Shown here piece after piece: positions 1 to 6,863 of a DNA stretch of 16,180 nt. How positions within the stretch are numbered: the first letter of the stretch is position 1; every line of letters starts with the position of its first letter. Position numbers and translations under genes: made by a program. Below the pieces are notes generated by a model that was not told the DNA's origin, made no database searches, and saw nothing but the letters and a program-made list of their open reading frames with translations. The DNA is taken from assembly GCA_905214825.1 (NCBI GenBank), contig CAJMNV010000030.1, forward strand, positions 1-16,180. The letters are read 5' to 3'. The stretch is from an uncultured bacterium. GTDB lineage: Bacteria > Bacillota > Clostridia > Lachnospirales > Anaerotignaceae.

Positions 1-564
1 ATACATCGTAAATACAATGCCTTCAATTTCCAAACTGCGGTTTAAGCGTTTGCGTACCAAATTTACCGCATGTAACAGTTGTTCCAACCCTTCTAATGCA
101 AAATATTCGCATTGTATTGGCACCAATACGGTGTCTGAGGCAGTCAATGCGTTGATGGTAATCAAATTCAAAGAGGGTGGACAGTCGATAATCACAAAAT
201 CATAATCATTTTTGATGGTATCCAATGCATTTTTTAATATGCATTCTCTGTCTTCTTTGCCAATCAGTTCAATTTCGGCACCTGTCAAGCTAATATTTGC
301 AGGTACGACTTCCAACCCCTCTACACAGGTGGGTTGTTTCACTTGTGCAAATGTAGTTTGTTCCAATAAAATATCATATATGGTCAATGCAACATTGTTT
401 TTGTCCAAACCAAGACCACTTGTGGTATTGCCTTGTTGGTCTGCATCAATGGTTAATACTTTTTTACCAGCTGCTGCTAGGCAGGCGGATAAATTGATTG
501 CAGTTGTGGTTTTGCCAACACCACCTTTTTGATTTGTGATGGCAATGACTCTGACTTTTCCCAT
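1..564 (-). CDS. parA: Chromosome-partitioning ATPase ParA/Soj (partial, N-terminal 188 aa)
   Basis: This is the N-terminal 188 residues of a ParA/Soj ATPase; the gene leaves the window at position 1. The protein starts MGKVRVIAITNQKGGVGKTT, the deviant Walker A box of this family, with signature Lys13 and Lys18. It also has the A' motif around residues 38-46 (TIDADQQGN) and a Walker B strand around 121-130 (YDFVIIDCPP, Asp127). The ATG at 564 is preceded by a good ribosome binding site (AAAGGTGGG). ParA proteins form ATP-dependent dimers on DNA and act with ParB bound at parS to segregate the origin region. The perfect parS 83 bp upstream supports a chromosomal parABS locus. parB would be expected just left of the window, but this cannot be checked here. 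No lesion is visible in the part present. Confidence 0.95.
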   Translation of the reverse strand, partial: MGKVRVIAITNQKGGVGKTTTAINLSACLAAAGKKVLTIDADQQGNTTSGLGLDKNNVALTIYDILLEQTTFAQVKQPTCVEGLEVVPANISLTGAEIELIGKEDRECILKNALDTIKNDYDFVIIDCPPSLNLITINALTASDTVLVPIQCEYFALEGLEQLLHAVNLVRKRLNRSLEIEGIVFTMY

Positions 565-646
565 ACTATTCCCACCTTTCATCCAGATATTTGTTTCAAA
601 AAACATTATAACACAGTTTGTATATGGTGCAAATAAAAAAGCCCTG

Positions 647-662
647 TGTTTCACGTGAAACA
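647..662. promoter_or_regulatory. parS: parS site (perfect 16-bp palindrome)
   Basis: The sequence TGTTTCACGTGAAACA is a perfect inverted repeat and equals the consensus ParB/Spo0J binding site of Bacillus subtilis and most bacteria. It sits in the spacer between parA (minus) and the unknown gene at 744 (plus). ParB clamps load here to form the partition complex. It may also influence parA expression, since it lies just upstream of that gene. Confidence 0.93.
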
Positions 663-743
663 AATCGCAAAAATTGATAAACATATGCCATAGCAGACAA
701 TTTATTTTTGTGTTATGATAAAAGAAAAAGGAGGCAAGAGCAA

Positions 744-1511
744 ATGAATGGTGAAATGTATCAAATTTGTTGTATTGTTGCGGCAACAAAAAAAGCATTG
801 GCAGAAAATACAACCATACAAGATATACCTTTACCTTATGTACAAAATATTACATTTCAATGTTTACCCCAAAAACGTATTTTTGGAAAGAAAACATATC
901 AAGCAAACTGTATTGCAGATTGGTTTGCACATTGTAAAAACAAACATTTGCAAGACATCAAGTTTCTTTGTCCTGTCATAGTTGCAGAACGTAAGTATTT
1001 AGGATTTGCAAATACTGCAAAAAGTTCTATGGTTTGTTTTTATCCTAATGATATTGTGACTTTTTTTACAGCAGTTTGGGAATTTGACCAAGTACAAAAA
1101 GCATGGAATGTTTTTTACACAGAACAAGTGTGGGAAAATCCACCAAAAGAAAAACCACATTTTGAAAACAACAGCAAAGCATTACAATCTATTTTGGAAC
1201 AAATCAGAGACTTTGCCACACAAATAGAATGTGATTATTTTGCAAAAGTTTTTGATAAAGCATATCATATGCTTTCACAATCAAAATATGAGCCAGTCAA
1301 CCAAATCAATCCACCTGTCATACCGACAGAATATTTACCAATATATGCAGCAGCTGGTATGGCAGATGTGTTTGGGGCAATGGGTTCTTGGAACGATGAA
1401 CCACCTTATATGGCACACCAAAAAGGACTTGATGATGTATATGAAACATTATCAAACACACTATTGCAAAATATTCGCTTGGCATTGTTGTATGTTATCA
1501 ATGAATGGTAA
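744..1511 (+). CDS. Conserved-looking hypothetical protein, 255 aa
   Basis: I do not recognise this protein. The start at 744 is chosen because AAAGGAGG at 727-734 lies 9 nt upstream; a longer reading frame opens at 708, but its extra codons contain that ribosome binding site. The 255-residue product has no signal peptide and no clear membrane helix. It begins with a helical stretch (MNGEMYQICCIVAATKKAL), has a middle part rich in aromatics and Lys, and ends with a Gly/Trp motif around residues 205-218 (GMADVFGAMGSWND) followed by a helix to the C-terminus. That compact motif looks like a conserved functional site, but no catalytic pattern can be assigned. It stands alone between parA (divergent) and the kinase gene (convergent), with its own terminator at 1522-1556. 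Base composition and codon use match its neighbours. Confidence 0.8.
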   Translation: MNGEMYQICCIVAATKKALAENTTIQDIPLPYVQNITFQCLPQKRIFGKKTYQANCIADWFAHCKNKHLQDIKFLCPVIVAERKYLGFANTAKSSMVCFYPNDIVTFFTAVWEFDQVQKAWNVFYTEQVWENPPKEKPHFENNSKALQSILEQIRDFATQIECDYFAKVFDKAYHMLSQSKYEPVNQINPPVIPTEYLPIYAAAGMADVFGAMGSWNDEPPYMAHQKGLDDVYETLSNTLLQNIRLALLYVINEW

Positions 1512-1521
1512 TACTATATCA

Positions 1522-1556
1522 AAAATCACCATAATGAAAACCATTATGGTGATTTT
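1522..1556. terminator. Bidirectional intrinsic terminator
   Basis: This is a perfect 15-bp inverted repeat (1522-1536 with 1542-1556) around a 5-nt loop. The arms begin with AAAA and end with TTTT, so both transcripts leave the hairpin on U-rich sequence. It lies between the convergent gene ends at 1511 (plus) and 1582 (minus). Confidence 0.85.
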
Positions 1557-1581
1557 GGTTGTGTTTGCATATGGCAATTTT

Positions 1582-2571
1582 TTATTCGTCATTCTTTTTT
1601 CTGCCGACAGGCAATTTTTGTATCATTTTTTTTGTTTCATGTGAAACACTCCGTTTTTTTGTAGCAGTGTGATATTTGCCAAATATCGGATAGGCTTGTG
1701 GCAATACCGTTACCGTAAAAGGCATTTTTGGTCCCAATTCCCCATCAATGGTGGTTTCCATAATTTGAAAATTTTCATCTAAACATTCCACATGAAACAT
1801 GTCATTTTTCAGATACAATATATTTTTGTCATCTTTGAGATGTTCACCAGTCAACAGTTTTAAAAACATGGTGGGGATTTCCAATATGGATTTTGCACGC
1901 ACACCAATGAATTCAAACTTGCCATCTGTAATAGAAGCCTCAGGGGAAAGTTTCGTAAAACTGCCTGTGCCAGCACTATTCATAATCATATACAAATACA
2001 AATCTTCTTCAAAGATATCTTCTCCAGCAGTAATGCGAAATGGTACTTTGTGTAAATTGGGGATTTGCTCCATACCTTTGAGATAGTATGATAAATTTCC
2101 CAATGCATTTTTGACATCTTTGTCAACGGTCTGTGAAACATTTGTAAACATACCACCTGCACAAACATTGATAAAATATAAATCATTGTTTAGTTTACCA
2201 ATGTCTATCATCTTTGGTTCTGTTTCTACCATTACTGTACAAGCATCTTCCACATCACCTGTTTTCAACCCCAAAAAAGTTGCAAAATCATTTGCAGTAC
2301 CAGAGGGGATAATGCCAAGTGGAATTTGCAACCCTTTTTTCATCAATGCATTCAATACAATATTGACTGTGCCATCTCCACCCGATGCAACGACAATGTC
2401 ATAATTTTTGTCCATGTCTGCAATATGTGTAGCAATATCACCCATATGTGTGGAACGAAAAGGGTGTACCTCATAACCGTTTTCTTGAAATACACGAATA
2501 CAAATATCTAAATCAAATTTGAAGCTTTTGTTGCCCGAAAAGGGATTATAAAACAATTTCACCTTTTTCAT
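1582..2571 (-). CDS. Diacylglycerol kinase family lipid kinase (DagK/YegS type)
   Basis: This 329-aa soluble lipid kinase belongs to the DAGK_cat (DgkB/YegS) superfamily, whose members phosphorylate diacylglycerol or related lipids with ATP at the membrane face. The N-terminal strand (KKVKLFYNPFSGNK) is the usual start. The nucleotide-binding GGDGT is at residues 64-68, the IPSGTANDFA motif at about 88-97, and the DGE triad that supplies the catalytic acid at about 276-278. Length is normal for the family. The start has an AAGGAAG ribosome binding site. The gene lies 20 nt downstream of argS on the same strand, so co-transcription is likely. The last ~20 residues form a basic tail beyond the catalytic fold, and the DNA for that tail carries a parS copy at 1633-1648. 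The exact lipid substrate (diacylglycerol, undecaprenol or sphingoid base) cannot be told from sequence. Confidence 0.9.
   Translation of the reverse strand: MKKVKLFYNPFSGNKSFKFDLDICIRVFQENGYEVHPFRSTHMGDIATHIADMDKNYDIVVASGGDGTVNIVLNALMKKGLQIPLGIIPSGTANDFATFLGLKTGDVEDACTVMVETEPKMIDIGKLNNDLYFINVCAGGMFTNVSQTVDKDVKNALGNLSYYLKGMEQIPNLHKVPFRITAGEDIFEEDLYLYMIMNSAGTGSFTKLSPEASITDGKFEFIGVRAKSILEIPTMFLKLLTGEHLKDDKNILYLKNDMFHVECLDENFQIMETTIDGELGPKMPFTVTVLPQAYPIFGKYHTATKKRSVSHETKKMIQKLPVGRKKNDE
1633..1648. promoter_or_regulatory. parS: parS site, one-base variant, inside the lipid-kinase gene
   Basis: TGTTTCATGTGAAACA matches the 16-bp parS consensus at 15 of 16 positions; only the central C is changed to T. 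It lies in the coding sequence of the kinase, over codons 308-313 in the C-terminal tail. Intragenic parS sites are normal in Bacillota. The same variant recurs exactly at 4473-4488. Confidence 0.8.
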
Positions 2572-2591
2572 TGCACAACTTCCTTTCCTTG

Positions 2592-4286
2592 TTACATTTG
2601 TTCTGGTGCATCAATGCCTAACAGTGTTAATCCAGTTGCCAGCACGGTTTTAACGGCAACAACCACAGAAAGTCTTGCTTGCATGAGTGCTTCATCATCT
2701 ACCAATATACGATTGTCATGATAAAATTTGTTGAATGCTTGTGCAATCGCAACCAAATGTCTTGTCAACAAATAAGGTTCCAATTTTGTTGCGACCTCTT
2801 TCAATTTTTCTGGGAATGTTTCTAATAATTTACAAACCTGCATAGATGTTTCATCGTCCAATTTGCTGTAATCTATTTGTTCTGTGGTAAATGTAGGTGC
2901 ATTTTTCAATATGCTGCAAGCTCTGGCATGGGCATATTGTACATAAGGTCCTGTTTCACCATCAAAGTTTAACATTCTGTCCCAAGAGAATACCACGTCT
3001 TTGATGCGGTTGTTATACAAATCATTGAATATGACAGCACCAATACCAACTTTTTTTGCAACTTCTTCTTTGTTTTCCAAATTGGGATTTTTTTCTGCAA
3101 TAATTTTTTGTGTTTCTGCGATGGCTTGTTGCAACAATTCTTCCATCAATACAACATTGCCTTGACGGGTAGACAATTTGCCACTTTCCAAGCTCACCAA
3201 TCCAAAAGGTACATGAATTAAATTTTTGTACCAATCATATCCCATTTTGTGTATCACTTCAAACCATTGTGCAAAGTGTAAATTTTGGTCTAATGCGGTT
3301 AAATACAAACATTTTTGAAAGTCGTATGTTTTTTTTCGATACAATGCAGCGGTAATATCTCTGGTTGCATACAATGTGCCGCCATCTTTTCTGATAATCA
3401 AACAAGGAGGCATATTGACATCTTCCAAATCTACAATCATTGCCCCATCGCTTTCTTTGAGTAATTCTTTTTGTTTCAATTCTTCTACCACAGGTGCCAT
3501 TTTGTCATTGTAAAAACTTTCGCCAGTGTAAGCATCAAATTTTACACCCAACATATCGTAAACACGCTCAAATTCTTTGATACTAATGTCATAGAACCAT
3601 TTCCACAAACGTAATGCTTCTTCGTCACCATCTTGCATTTTGACAAACCATAATCTTGCTTCGTCTTCCATTTCTGGAGCTTCTTTTGCAGCATCATGGA
3701 ATTTGACATAAATACGCATCAATTCTTGTATGCCGCTTGCTTCCACTGCTTCTACACTGCCCCATTTTTTATAAGCAACAATGAGTTTGCCAAATTGTGT
3801 ACCCCAGTCACCCAGATGGTTGACTCCCACACAATGATAGCCCAAAGCTTGATGGATTTGGTATAATGCATTCCCAATTACAGTAGAACGCAAATGTCCC
3901 ACATGGAATGGTTTTGCGATATTGGGGGAAGAATAGTCAATAACAATGGTTTTGCCATTGCCCATATCGCTTTTTCCATAATCTGTACCTTGTTGTAAAA
4001 CGCTTTCCAATACTTTTTTGGTATAAAAACTTTGGTCTAAAAAGAAATTGATATATGCACCTACGATGCTGATTTTTGAAATGAAGTCAGGTTTTTCTAT
4101 TTTTTCGCCAATTTCTTGTGCAATGATAGGGGGAGCTTTGTGCAATACTTTTGCCAGTTTGAAACAGGGGTATGCATAATCTCCCATATCTGCATTTGTG
4201 GGTTTTTCTATTGTTGTTGCAATTTCTTCTGCCGCAACACCACAAGCTGCTGATAGATGTTTTGCAATTTCCATTTTCATATCCAT
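2592..4286 (-). CDS. argS: Arginyl-tRNA synthetase
   Basis: This class I arginyl-tRNA synthetase charges tRNA-Arg with arginine in the cytoplasm. The start at 4286 is chosen because GGAGG (4295-4299 on the complement) lies about 8 nt upstream. The open frame extends to a GTG at 4337, but that start has no ribosome binding site and its extra 17 codons hold the real one. From 4286 the protein is 564 aa, the usual length. It has an N-terminal Add1-like tRNA-binding domain (about 1-110), the HIGH-type motif HVGH at about 128-131, a KMSKS-type motif KLSTR at about 370-374 (degenerate, as is common in ArgRS), and the C-terminal anticodon-binding DALR domain with LTRHLVAIAQAFNKFYHDNRI. The sequence ends LGIDAPEQM, a common ArgRS ending. 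It is the first gene of an operon with the lipid kinase. No T-box leader was seen upstream. Confidence 0.97.
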   Translation of the reverse strand: MDMKMEIAKHLSAACGVAAEEIATTIEKPTNADMGDYAYPCFKLAKVLHKAPPIIAQEIGEKIEKPDFISKISIVGAYINFFLDQSFYTKKVLESVLQQGTDYGKSDMGNGKTIVIDYSSPNIAKPFHVGHLRSTVIGNALYQIHQALGYHCVGVNHLGDWGTQFGKLIVAYKKWGSVEAVEASGIQELMRIYVKFHDAAKEAPEMEDEARLWFVKMQDGDEEALRLWKWFYDISIKEFERVYDMLGVKFDAYTGESFYNDKMAPVVEELKQKELLKESDGAMIVDLEDVNMPPCLIIRKDGGTLYATRDITAALYRKKTYDFQKCLYLTALDQNLHFAQWFEVIHKMGYDWYKNLIHVPFGLVSLESGKLSTRQGNVVLMEELLQQAIAETQKIIAEKNPNLENKEEVAKKVGIGAVIFNDLYNNRIKDVVFSWDRMLNFDGETGPYVQYAHARACSILKNAPTFTTEQIDYSKLDDETSMQVCKLLETFPEKLKEVATKLEPYLLTRHLVAIAQAFNKFYHDNRILVDDEALMQARLSVVVAVKTVLATGLTLLGIDAPEQM

Positions 4287-4465
4287 ATTTGTGTCCTCCG
4301 TTTGTACTTCTTGCTTTTTGTCGCTGTTATTTGCCACACAATTTACTTTTTAATGTACCACAAAAATAGTAGAAAATCAAGAAAACCGCTGTTTTCTGTC
4401 AGTCTCATTTGTGTTTTATTATGCGATATGGTATAAAAATAGTATATACAGATTTTTGGGGATTG

Positions 4466-4471
4466 ATACAA
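4466..4471 (-). promoter_or_regulatory. Candidate -35 element of the argS promoter
   Basis: On the minus strand, TTGTAT (complement of 4466-4471) is followed after 17 nt by TATATA, or after 19 nt by TATACT, a plausible but imperfect sigma-A promoter for argS. It touches the parS at 4473-4488. Assignment is tentative because neither box is a strong match. Confidence 0.3.
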
Positions 4472-4472
4472 G

Positions 4473-4488
4473 TGTTTCATGTGAAACA
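4473..4488. promoter_or_regulatory. parS: parS site, one-base variant, upstream of argS
   Basis: TGTTTCATGTGAAACA is identical to the copy at 1633-1648 and one base from the perfect site at 647-662. It is intergenic, about 190 bp upstream of the argS start, beside a candidate argS promoter. Three such sites in under 4 kb, next to parA, mark this as a partition region close to the replication origin. Confidence 0.85.
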
Positions 4489-4528
4489 ATAAACAGATTC
4501 CTGTCTGTTTTTAAAACAAAACAATAAA

Positions 4529-4560
4529 GGAGAATACACAGATGTTTGAAAGTATTCTCC
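4529..4560 (-). terminator. Intrinsic terminator of the small membrane protein gene
   Basis: A 9-bp stem (4529-4537 with 4552-4560) encloses a 14-nt loop. On the minus strand it is followed by TTTATTGTTTTGTTTT, a good U-rich tail. It lies just after the stop codon at 4589-4591. Confidence 0.65.
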
Positions 4561-4588
4561 ATTTATATTTTGTTATACATTTTATAGA

Positions 4589-4795
4589 TTAAAATACCCT
4601 TGCAATACTTTGTATCAAATGCAATAAATGTGTTTGCATAAACCGTAGCACCAACACCAATGATGCAATATAACACCCTACGGATATTATTTTTTGTAAA
4701 GGTGTATATTTTCTGTCAGATGCCAGAACATCTAACACAGATTGTATACACACAATCAAAAATAATTGTCCTGCCAATGTCAAAAATCCGTCCAT
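4589..4795 (-). CDS. Small membrane protein, 68 aa, unknown function
   Basis: This short gene is credible because it has a full set of signals: a promoter at 4820-4847, a GGGAGG ribosome binding site 9 nt before the ATG at 4795, and a terminator at 4529-4560. The 68-residue product has two hydrophobic segments, about residues 5-23 (LTLAGQLFLIVCIQSVLDV) and 36-52 (IISVGCYIASLVLVLRF), joined by a charged loop (ASDRKYTPLQK). It ends in a short amphipathic stretch. It is therefore probably a two-helix hairpin membrane protein with the charged loop on the cytoplasmic side. I do not recognise the family. It loosely recalls small sporulation or holin-like membrane proteins, but there is no motif to support either. 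Confidence 0.7.
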   Translation of the reverse strand: MDGFLTLAGQLFLIVCIQSVLDVLASDRKYTPLQKIISVGCYIASLVLVLRFMQTHLLHLIQSIARVF

Positions 4796-4819
4796 ACCCC
4801 ATTCCCTCCCAATCTTAAT

Positions 4820-4847
4820 ATTATCTTATGAAAAATTTTCTTTTCAA
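4820..4847 (-). promoter_or_regulatory. Sigma-A promoter of the small membrane protein gene
   Basis: On the minus strand, TTGAAA (4842-4847) and GATAAT (4820-4825) are separated by 16 nt. Each matches the -35 or -10 consensus at five of six bases. The start codon follows at 4795. Confidence 0.55.
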
Positions 4848-4911
4848 ATGTCATTTTTCGGTTCATAATAAATATAGAATAAAAATTCTTTGTATCAAGG
4901 AGGAATGATTG

Positions 4912-5859
4912 ATGTTGAAAAAAGCAGTCCAAAAAACAGCATTACCCCTTTTTGCATCATTCGGCGTGACAGCTGCAGTATTGTTGTTGCGTCAAAAAGT
5001 ATGTTTGACATTGGCAAATCGCCATGCAGATGATACACCGCACATTATTTATAAAACAGATGGTATTTCAGTAGCTTATGAGGTACAAGGACATGGCAGT
5101 CCGATTGTATTGTTGCATAGTATGCATTTGGGGGCTTCTCGCAGAGAATGGCGACCGCAAATAGAAAACTTGGCAAAAGAATATCGTGTATACAGCATAG
5201 ACATGGTGGGATATGGACAATCAGACAAACCCCAAAAACCTTGGACAGCATATCAATATGCCATATTTTTGCATCAATTTTTGACAGATGTGGTAAACAG
5301 TCCTGTGGTTGTGGCTGCAGCAAATGGGGGGGCAGATATTGCATTGGTGCTTTCTATGTTGTATCCAACAGACATCAAAAAAATGATTTTGATTTCTCCT
5401 GAGGGTATTGGACAGGGATTTGCCACACCACAAGACACAGAGCCATTGAAAAAATTATTGCTCCCTGTTGCAGGTACACAAATATTTTTGGATAGTACCA
5501 CAAAAAAATGCATAAAACGTATGGCAAAACAACTATTTTGGCAAACAGAACGTATGCCGGTAGACTTTGTGGAAAACTTATACCATAATGCAAGATATGG
5601 AAAAGGTGCAAAAGTAAGTTTTGTATCTTATCGTACACGGTTTTTTGCCGCAGATACAAGACGTGCATTTTCAGAATTGTCCATACCATTTTTATTGATA
5701 TGGGGAGAAAAAAATGAAATTAACCCCATACAATATTTGGAGCAGGCAGAAGCAATGCAAGACAAAGGAGAATTTTTGTTATTTGAAGATACGGCTTCAT
5801 TGCCACATTTAGAAAATCCAAAAGCATTTTATCGTATTATGATAGAATTTTTGAAATAA
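4912..5859 (+). CDS. Alpha/beta-hydrolase-fold protein, catalytic triad degenerate
   Basis: The product has 315 residues from the ATG at 4912, chosen because AAGGAGG (4898-4904) lies 7 nt upstream; an in-frame TTG at 4909 is too close. Residues 10-28 form an N-terminal membrane anchor, and the rest is an alpha/beta hydrolase fold. It has the oxyanion strand IVLLHSMHLG (65-74), the strand VYSIDMVGYGQSDKP (93-107), and IPFLLIWGEKNEINP (258-272). The nucleophile elbow, normally G-x-S-x-G-G, reads AAANGG (135-140), with Ala137 in the Ser position. The acid position, usually Asp after WGEK, is Asn268. The catalytic-type His299 (LPHLENP) remains. This suggests loss of classical hydrolase activity, or a non-enzymatic or altered role. 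It is the first gene of a four-gene operon with two hotdog proteins and proC, and an acyl-group substrate or ligand is a reasonable inference. Confidence 0.85.
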   Translation: MLKKAVQKTALPLFASFGVTAAVLLLRQKVCLTLANRHADDTPHIIYKTDGISVAYEVQGHGSPIVLLHSMHLGASRREWRPQIENLAKEYRVYSIDMVGYGQSDKPQKPWTAYQYAIFLHQFLTDVVNSPVVVAAANGGADIALVLSMLYPTDIKKMILISPEGIGQGFATPQDTEPLKKLLLPVAGTQIFLDSTTKKCIKRMAKQLFWQTERMPVDFVENLYHNARYGKGAKVSFVSYRTRFFAADTRRAFSELSIPFLLIWGEKNEINPIQYLEQAEAMQDKGEFLLFEDTASLPHLENPKAFYRIMIEFLK

Positions 5860-5880
5860 CACATAGAAAGGAAGATATTT

Positions 5881-6366
5881 TTGCGTGATATAGAAACACA
5901 AGTATTGTCACAATCCCACATGGAAACATGGTTTCAGAAAAGACTTGCCCCGGATTTTCCACGTTTTCAAAAAGGTGTCATTGGGCGTATGCGTCCCAGA
6001 CTGCTTTGTTGTGATTATGAGGCAAAAGAAAGCATTATGGCATATGATGTGTTGGATTGGGAATTAAATTTGTTGGGGCATATGCAAAATGGTATCATTG
6101 CCACAGGTTTTGATACTTGTATGGGTATGCTTTGTCATTATTATGCCACACCGAATTTATTGACAACGGTGACACTTTCTGCAACTTATTTGCAACCTGT
6201 ACCAAAACAAAAAACATTGCAATACCAAACAAAAATCAAATCTTTTGGTAAAAGTTTGGTGACATTGGAAAGTGTTGCATACATTGCAGAAGAAAAAAAG
6301 CAAATTGCAACTGCTACGGCAACATTCAAAATATTACATCAAAAAAAGAAAGGTGATACAATATGA
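5881..6366 (+). CDS. Hotdog-fold protein, PaaI thioesterase-like, HGG histidine missing
   Basis: This is a 161-aa single hotdog domain of the PaaI/4HBT thioesterase superfamily, whose members usually cleave acyl-CoA thioesters in the cytoplasm. The TTG at 5881 is used because AAAGGAAG (5867-5874) lies 6 nt upstream; the next ATG (5917) has no ribosome binding site. The core reads GHMQNGIIATGFDTCMGML (66-84), where the family normally has HGG followed by an Asp. Here the histidine-glycine pair is Gln-Asn (69-70), while Asp78 is kept. It is paralogous to the next gene: the same length, a shared WELNL/WQLNP lead-in, the same CC pair near residue 43, and the same motif positions. Stop and next start overlap as ATGA. 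A reduced-activity subunit of a mixed complex with its neighbour is possible. Confidence 0.8.
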   Translation: MRDIETQVLSQSHMETWFQKRLAPDFPRFQKGVIGRMRPRLLCCDYEAKESIMAYDVLDWELNLLGHMQNGIIATGFDTCMGMLCHYYATPNLLTTVTLSATYLQPVPKQKTLQYQTKIKSFGKSLVTLESVAYIAEEKKQIATATATFKILHQKKKGDTI

Positions 6367-6845
6367 TTTATTTGACAGAAGAAATTTCTTCACAAGAAAA
6401 TATGGAGGCATGGTTTTCACAACTTTCTGACCCTGCATTTCCTTTGAAAAAAGGTACAATACTAGAACAGCTCAAACCAGATTTTGTTTGTTGCAATTTT
6501 GCACAACGTACTGCAGAATTTGTATTCCATGTCCAAGATTGGCAGTTAAATCCGGAAGGTGGTTTGCATGGGGGTATTATTGTCACACAATTTGATGCCG
6601 CATTTGGTTTGACAGCACATTATTTTGCAAAACAACATATGCTTTCCACAATTACCATAAATACAACATTTCTAAAACCCATACGCCAAGATGATGTGAT
6701 ACATTATAAAGTCAAAGTAACGTCATTGGGCAACACCATATACAATATGACTGCGGAGGCATGGCTCAAACGAGATAACATATTAGCTGCCACAGCGTCC
6801 ACATCATTTATGAAATTACATCATGTATTTGCACAACCGATTTAA
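6363..6845 (+). CDS. Hotdog-fold thioesterase, PaaI family
   Basis: This 160-aa hotdog protein keeps the canonical motif LHGGIIVTQFDAAFGL, with HGG at 69-71 and Asp78, the residues that bind and polarise the thioester in PaaI-like acyl-CoA thioesterases. It is therefore the likely active member of the tandem pair. A ribosome binding site AAGGTGAT (6350-6357) precedes the ATG, which overlaps the stop codon of the previous gene by 4 nt, so the pair is translationally coupled. The two proteins share their whole architecture, consistent with tandem duplication. Substrate cannot be deduced; PaaI relatives act on aryl- or medium-chain acyl-CoAs. Confidence 0.85.
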   Translation: MIYLTEEISSQENMEAWFSQLSDPAFPLKKGTILEQLKPDFVCCNFAQRTAEFVFHVQDWQLNPEGGLHGGIIVTQFDAAFGLTAHYFAKQHMLSTITINTTFLKPIRQDDVIHYKVKVTSLGNTIYNMTAEAWLKRDNILAATASTSFMKLHHVFAQPI

Positions 6846-6863
6846 TCAGCGAGGAGGAAAAAT

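Noticed and set aside
1784..1799. A further parS-like sequence (13 of 16 matches) in the lipid kinase gene
   Set aside because: It has three mismatches, including in one half site, and is explained by coding sequence; too degenerate to count.
4287..4337. A 17-codon N-terminal extension of argS starting at GTG 4337
   Set aside because: No ribosome binding site precedes it, and the ribosome binding site for the ATG at 4286 lies inside it. The shorter protein has the normal family length.
4380..4397. Short inverted repeat AGAAAAC-CGCT-GTTTTCT in the argS leader
   Set aside because: It is only 7 bp and A/T-rich, with no U tail in either useful direction and no T-box or riboswitch motif around it.
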